Assembly: GCA_020201235.1 (NCBI GenBank)
Contig: JAIVHD010000258.1
Location: 1-7,712, forward strand
Direction of reading: 5' to 3'
From: Lysobacteraceae bacterium
GTDB taxonomy: Bacteria > Pseudomonadota > Gammaproteobacteria > Xanthomonadales > Wenzhouxiangellaceae
Length of the DNA stretch: 7,712 nt
Shown here: positions 5,829-7,712 of the stretch, piece by piece
How the letters are laid out: each line of letters opens with the position of its first letter
How positions within the stretch are numbered: the stretch's first letter is position 1
Position numbers and translations under genes: made by a program
The notes under the pieces: model-generated
Told to the model about the DNA's origin: nothing
The model's input: only the letters and a program-made list of their open reading frames with translations
Database searches by the model: none

Positions 5829-6087
5829 TCGGTAACAAACCCGTTGCCGGCCGGCAAGCCGGCAAAACAACACCCGGACCGCGAAACGCGGCCCCGATCG
5901 CGCGAGCGCTCCAGTGGCGCGAAAAACCCCGGCAGCGCTCGCAGCGGAAATAGATCATTTAAAACAAGGTGTTAAACGATGATGCAAGCGCGAAACCCAG
6001 AGCATCGGCGCAACCCGGCCACCAAATCCGCCCACCCCTCGAAATTGCCGCCCGAAAGCCTTATAATCAGGGCGGCCAGAGTGGGCT
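5829..6087 (+). promoter_or_regulatory. CRISPR leader region
   Basis: The 259 nt between cas2 and the first repeat hold no gene. Three structured spots follow cas2: TGCCGGC/GCCGGCA (5845-5851 and 5858-5864, 6-nt loop, overlapping the 14-nt palindrome 5844-5857), CCGCG-AAA-CGCGG (5879-5891), and nested TCGCGC/GCGCGA (5898-5903, 5917-5922) with GAGCGCT/AGCGCTC (5904-5910, 5934-5940). An AT-rich patch (about 5950-5977) follows. A perfect TATAAT at 6062-6067 lies 20 nt before the first repeat and would start a transcript at about 6074, suiting a pre-crRNA promoter; no good -35 box lies at the right distance. The repeat orientation (ATTGAAGC at the 3' end) agrees with a leader on this side. Confidence 0.7.
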
Positions 6088-7581
6088 GTTATTCCCCGCA
6101 AGCATGCGGGGCCTCATTGAAGCCGGACCAGAATTGCAGACGGCCAAGGCGCTGTTCGGTTATTCCCCGCAAGCATGCGGGGCCTCATTGAAGCTGAGCA
6201 GAAGTCCGTCGATAAAATTGATTCGGGCGCGGTTATTCCCCGCAAGCATGCGGGGCCTCATTGAAGCTTAAAGACGACTTCGAGTGAGTCGTCCCACAAA
6301 TTGCGTTATTCCCCGCAAGCATGCGGGGCCTCATTGAAGCAAATTCTGCAAGCATGGTTCAGATCCTCAGTTGGTGGTTATTCCCCGCAAGCATGCGGGG
6401 CCTCATTGAAGCGACGAGAACAACTATCGCAGCGACATTACTGCCGGCGAGTTATTCCCCGCAAGCATGCGGGGCCTCATTGAAGCGCTCGGAGGCGTAA
6501 GTGGAAATAGCGGCACTCAACTGGTTATTCCCCGCAAGCATGCGGGGCCTCATTGAAGCTTAGCTACTGGACCCTCTTGGGCGCATATAACTCCTGTTAT
6601 TCCCCGCAAGCATGCGGGGCCTCATTGAAGCGAGGCAATTAACAGCATGACGGCGGACAGTTTTTCGTTATTCCCCGCAAGCATGCGGGGCCTCATTGAA
6701 GCGGGTTCGAGTGCAGTAGCGTGCGCAGGTGATCGTCAGTTATTCCCCGCAAGCATGCGGGGCCTCATTGAAGCTCATGTCTTTGACGACAGGGATCAGT
6801 TCATTTCCGAACGTTATTCCCCGCAAGCATGCGGGGCCTCATTGAAGCATCACCCGGAACGCGACTTTCAAGCCGTTGATGGGCTGTTATTCCCCGCAAG
6901 CATGCGGGGCCTCATTGAAGCAAGAATGCCTTGCGCGAGATTTGCTCGCCCTGGGTCAGTTATTCCCCGCAAGCATGCGGGGCCTCATTGAAGCTCGCAT
7001 AACTTGATAGCTGTCGCGGGTCGCTTCAAAGTTATTCCCCGCAAGCATGCGGGGCCTCATTGAAGCATTGCTATTGGCAATCGACGCGGTATTCGCTGCC
7101 GTCGTTATTCCCCGCAAGCATGCGGGGCCTCATTGAAGCTCGGCTACGGTCCGTTGATGCCTGCTCATGCCGCCACGTTATTCCCCGCAAGCATGCGGGG
7201 CCTCATTGAAGCCGTGACAGTAAATCCACCCGCTACGGCCTCGCCGTCGAGGTTATTCCCCGCAAGCATGCGGGGCCTCATTGAAGCGAGGAAAGACTGA
7301 ATAGTGCGCGCCGGTGACGAGGCTGGTTATTCCCCGCAAGCATGCGGGGCCTCATTGAAGCCCCATGTCGAGGCGAGATAAACGTATGTGTCATCTTCGT
7401 TATTCCCCGCAAGCATGCGGGGCCTCATTGAAGCAACGCAGTACTCGGACGCCTGCGCGCTGGTGACCTGCAGTTATTCCCCGCAAGCATGCGGGGCCTC
7501 ATTGAAGCGGTATGCCTACGTCGGAGGGAATCGCCAAGCGAATCGGTTATTCCCCGCAAGCATGCGGGGCCTCATTGAAGC
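6088..7581 (+). CRISPR. Type I-G/I-U CRISPR array: 21 repeats of 36 nt, 20 spacers
   Basis: Each repeat starts GTTATT, continues with a perfect hairpin CCCCGCA-AGCA-TGCGGGG and ends CCTCATTGAAGC. Repeats begin at 6088, 6159, 6232, 6305, 6377, 6451, 6524, 6596, 6667, 6739, 6813, 6886, 6959, 7031, 7104, 7177, 7252, 7326, 7399, 7473 and 7546. All 21 copies read identical, including the last. Spacers are 35-39 nt, mostly 36-38, and all differ; I see none that repeats another spacer or matches this window at length. A Cas6-type cut at the 3' side of the hairpin would leave a handle ending ATTGAAGC. Cas genes, repeat length and handle agree on type I-G. Transcription runs left to right, so the newest spacers are at the left. 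Confidence 0.98.
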
Positions 7582-7647
7582 ATCAGCATTTATTAACTGT
7601 CTCATATTAGTCTAGACATAAGACAATGCCTGAAGTATAATAGCGGC
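7582..7647 (+). promoter_or_regulatory. Array end and transposase promoter
   Basis: The stretch after the last repeat is AT-rich, unlike the rest of the window. It holds a strong sigma70-type promoter: TAGACA (7613-7618), a 17-nt gap, and TATAAT (7636-7641). Transcription would begin at about 7647-7648, on or next to the transposase ATG at 7648, and there is no Shine-Dalgarno sequence, so the message may be leaderless. The left end of the insertion sequence must lie somewhere here, but several TA dinucleotides (IS630-type targets) make the exact junction undecidable without the other end. Confidence 0.6.
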
Positions 7648-7712
7648 ATGACACAGAAAGCGCCTAAGAACGACGCTCGCAGCTTGAATCACCAAACGCT
7701 GACTGAGCTACG
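7648..7712 (+). mobile_element. IS630-family transposase, N-terminal start only
   Basis: The window ends 21 codons into a gene reading MTQKAPKNDARSLNHQTLTE, then LR. The DARSL motif followed by a helix rich in Leu/Glu is how many IS630-family transposases (DDE enzymes that insert at TA dinucleotides) begin, just before their helix-turn-helix. The catalytic part lies outside the window, so the family call rests on a short piece. The gene reads away from the array, and its promoter is directly upstream. Its position immediately beyond the last repeat suggests that the element inserted at, or cut off, the old end of the array. Confidence 0.6.

Noticed and set aside
5844..5864. Rho-independent terminator after cas2
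   Set aside because: The stem is strong, but it is followed by AAAACAACA and not by a run of T on the + strand, so it does not fit an intrinsic terminator for cas2.
6045..6067. TTGCCG as the -35 box of the array promoter
   Set aside because: It is only 11 nt from the TATAAT at 6062, too short for a sigma70 promoter; only the -10 box was kept.
6349..6357. Spacer 4 contains GCAAGCATG, also found in the repeat hairpin
   Set aside because: Nine matching bases in one of 20 spacers can occur by chance, and the flanks do not match the repeat.
5969..7615. Open reading frames across the array reading LFPASMRGLIEA or SPQACGASLK again and again
   Set aside because: They are the CRISPR repeat translated in different frames; the repeated peptides arise from the 36-nt repeat and are not proteins.

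Overview
This window is a type I-G (formerly I-U) CRISPR-Cas locus from a GC-rich bacterium. The codon use, the IS630-like transposase and the style of the dispersed palindromic repeats suggest a proteobacterium, perhaps a gamma- or betaproteobacterium, but nothing here fixes the taxon. Almost everything reads on the + strand. The exception is one toxin-antitoxin pair.

Layout. Positions 2-376 hold the 3' end of csb1 (Cas7 backbone). It is followed after 3 nt by csb2 (the Cas5-Cas6 protein GSU0054, 380-1717), so the end of the interference module is present; cas3 and the large subunit would lie to the left, outside the window. Positions 1744-5104 are an accessory insert between the effector and adaptation genes. 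It holds a decayed AbrB/MazE-type antitoxin start, a conserved protein of unknown function, a translationally coupled pair (TPR protein plus XPF/ERCC4-type nuclease), and a RibbonHelix/MazF toxin-antitoxin operon on the - strand. Two copies of one quasi-palindromic repeat, in opposite orientation, bracket the TPR-nuclease pair. Each copy has supplied a new C-terminal tail and stop codon to the gene it landed in.

Adaptation genes and array. At 5237 a well-translated cas4-cas1 fusion gene begins, but it breaks off after about 100 codons of the Cas4 domain and runs straight into an intact cas2 (5535-5828). Most of Cas4 and all of Cas1 are missing. After a 259-nt leader there is a 21-repeat, 20-spacer array (6088-7581) with 36-nt repeats that look identical throughout. 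The array is followed at once by the start of an IS630-family transposase that runs off the right edge.

How it fits together. Csb1/Csb2 would process crRNAs (the Cas6 part of Csb2 acting on the repeat hairpin) and build the Cascade-like complex. The pristine repeats and the intact csb2 suggest that interference is, or recently was, functional. The loss of cas1 means this locus cannot acquire spacers by itself, so it looks like a frozen immune memory, unless Cas1 is supplied from elsewhere. The TPR-ERCC4 pair is the part with the least obvious role and could be a DNA-repair or defence cassette.
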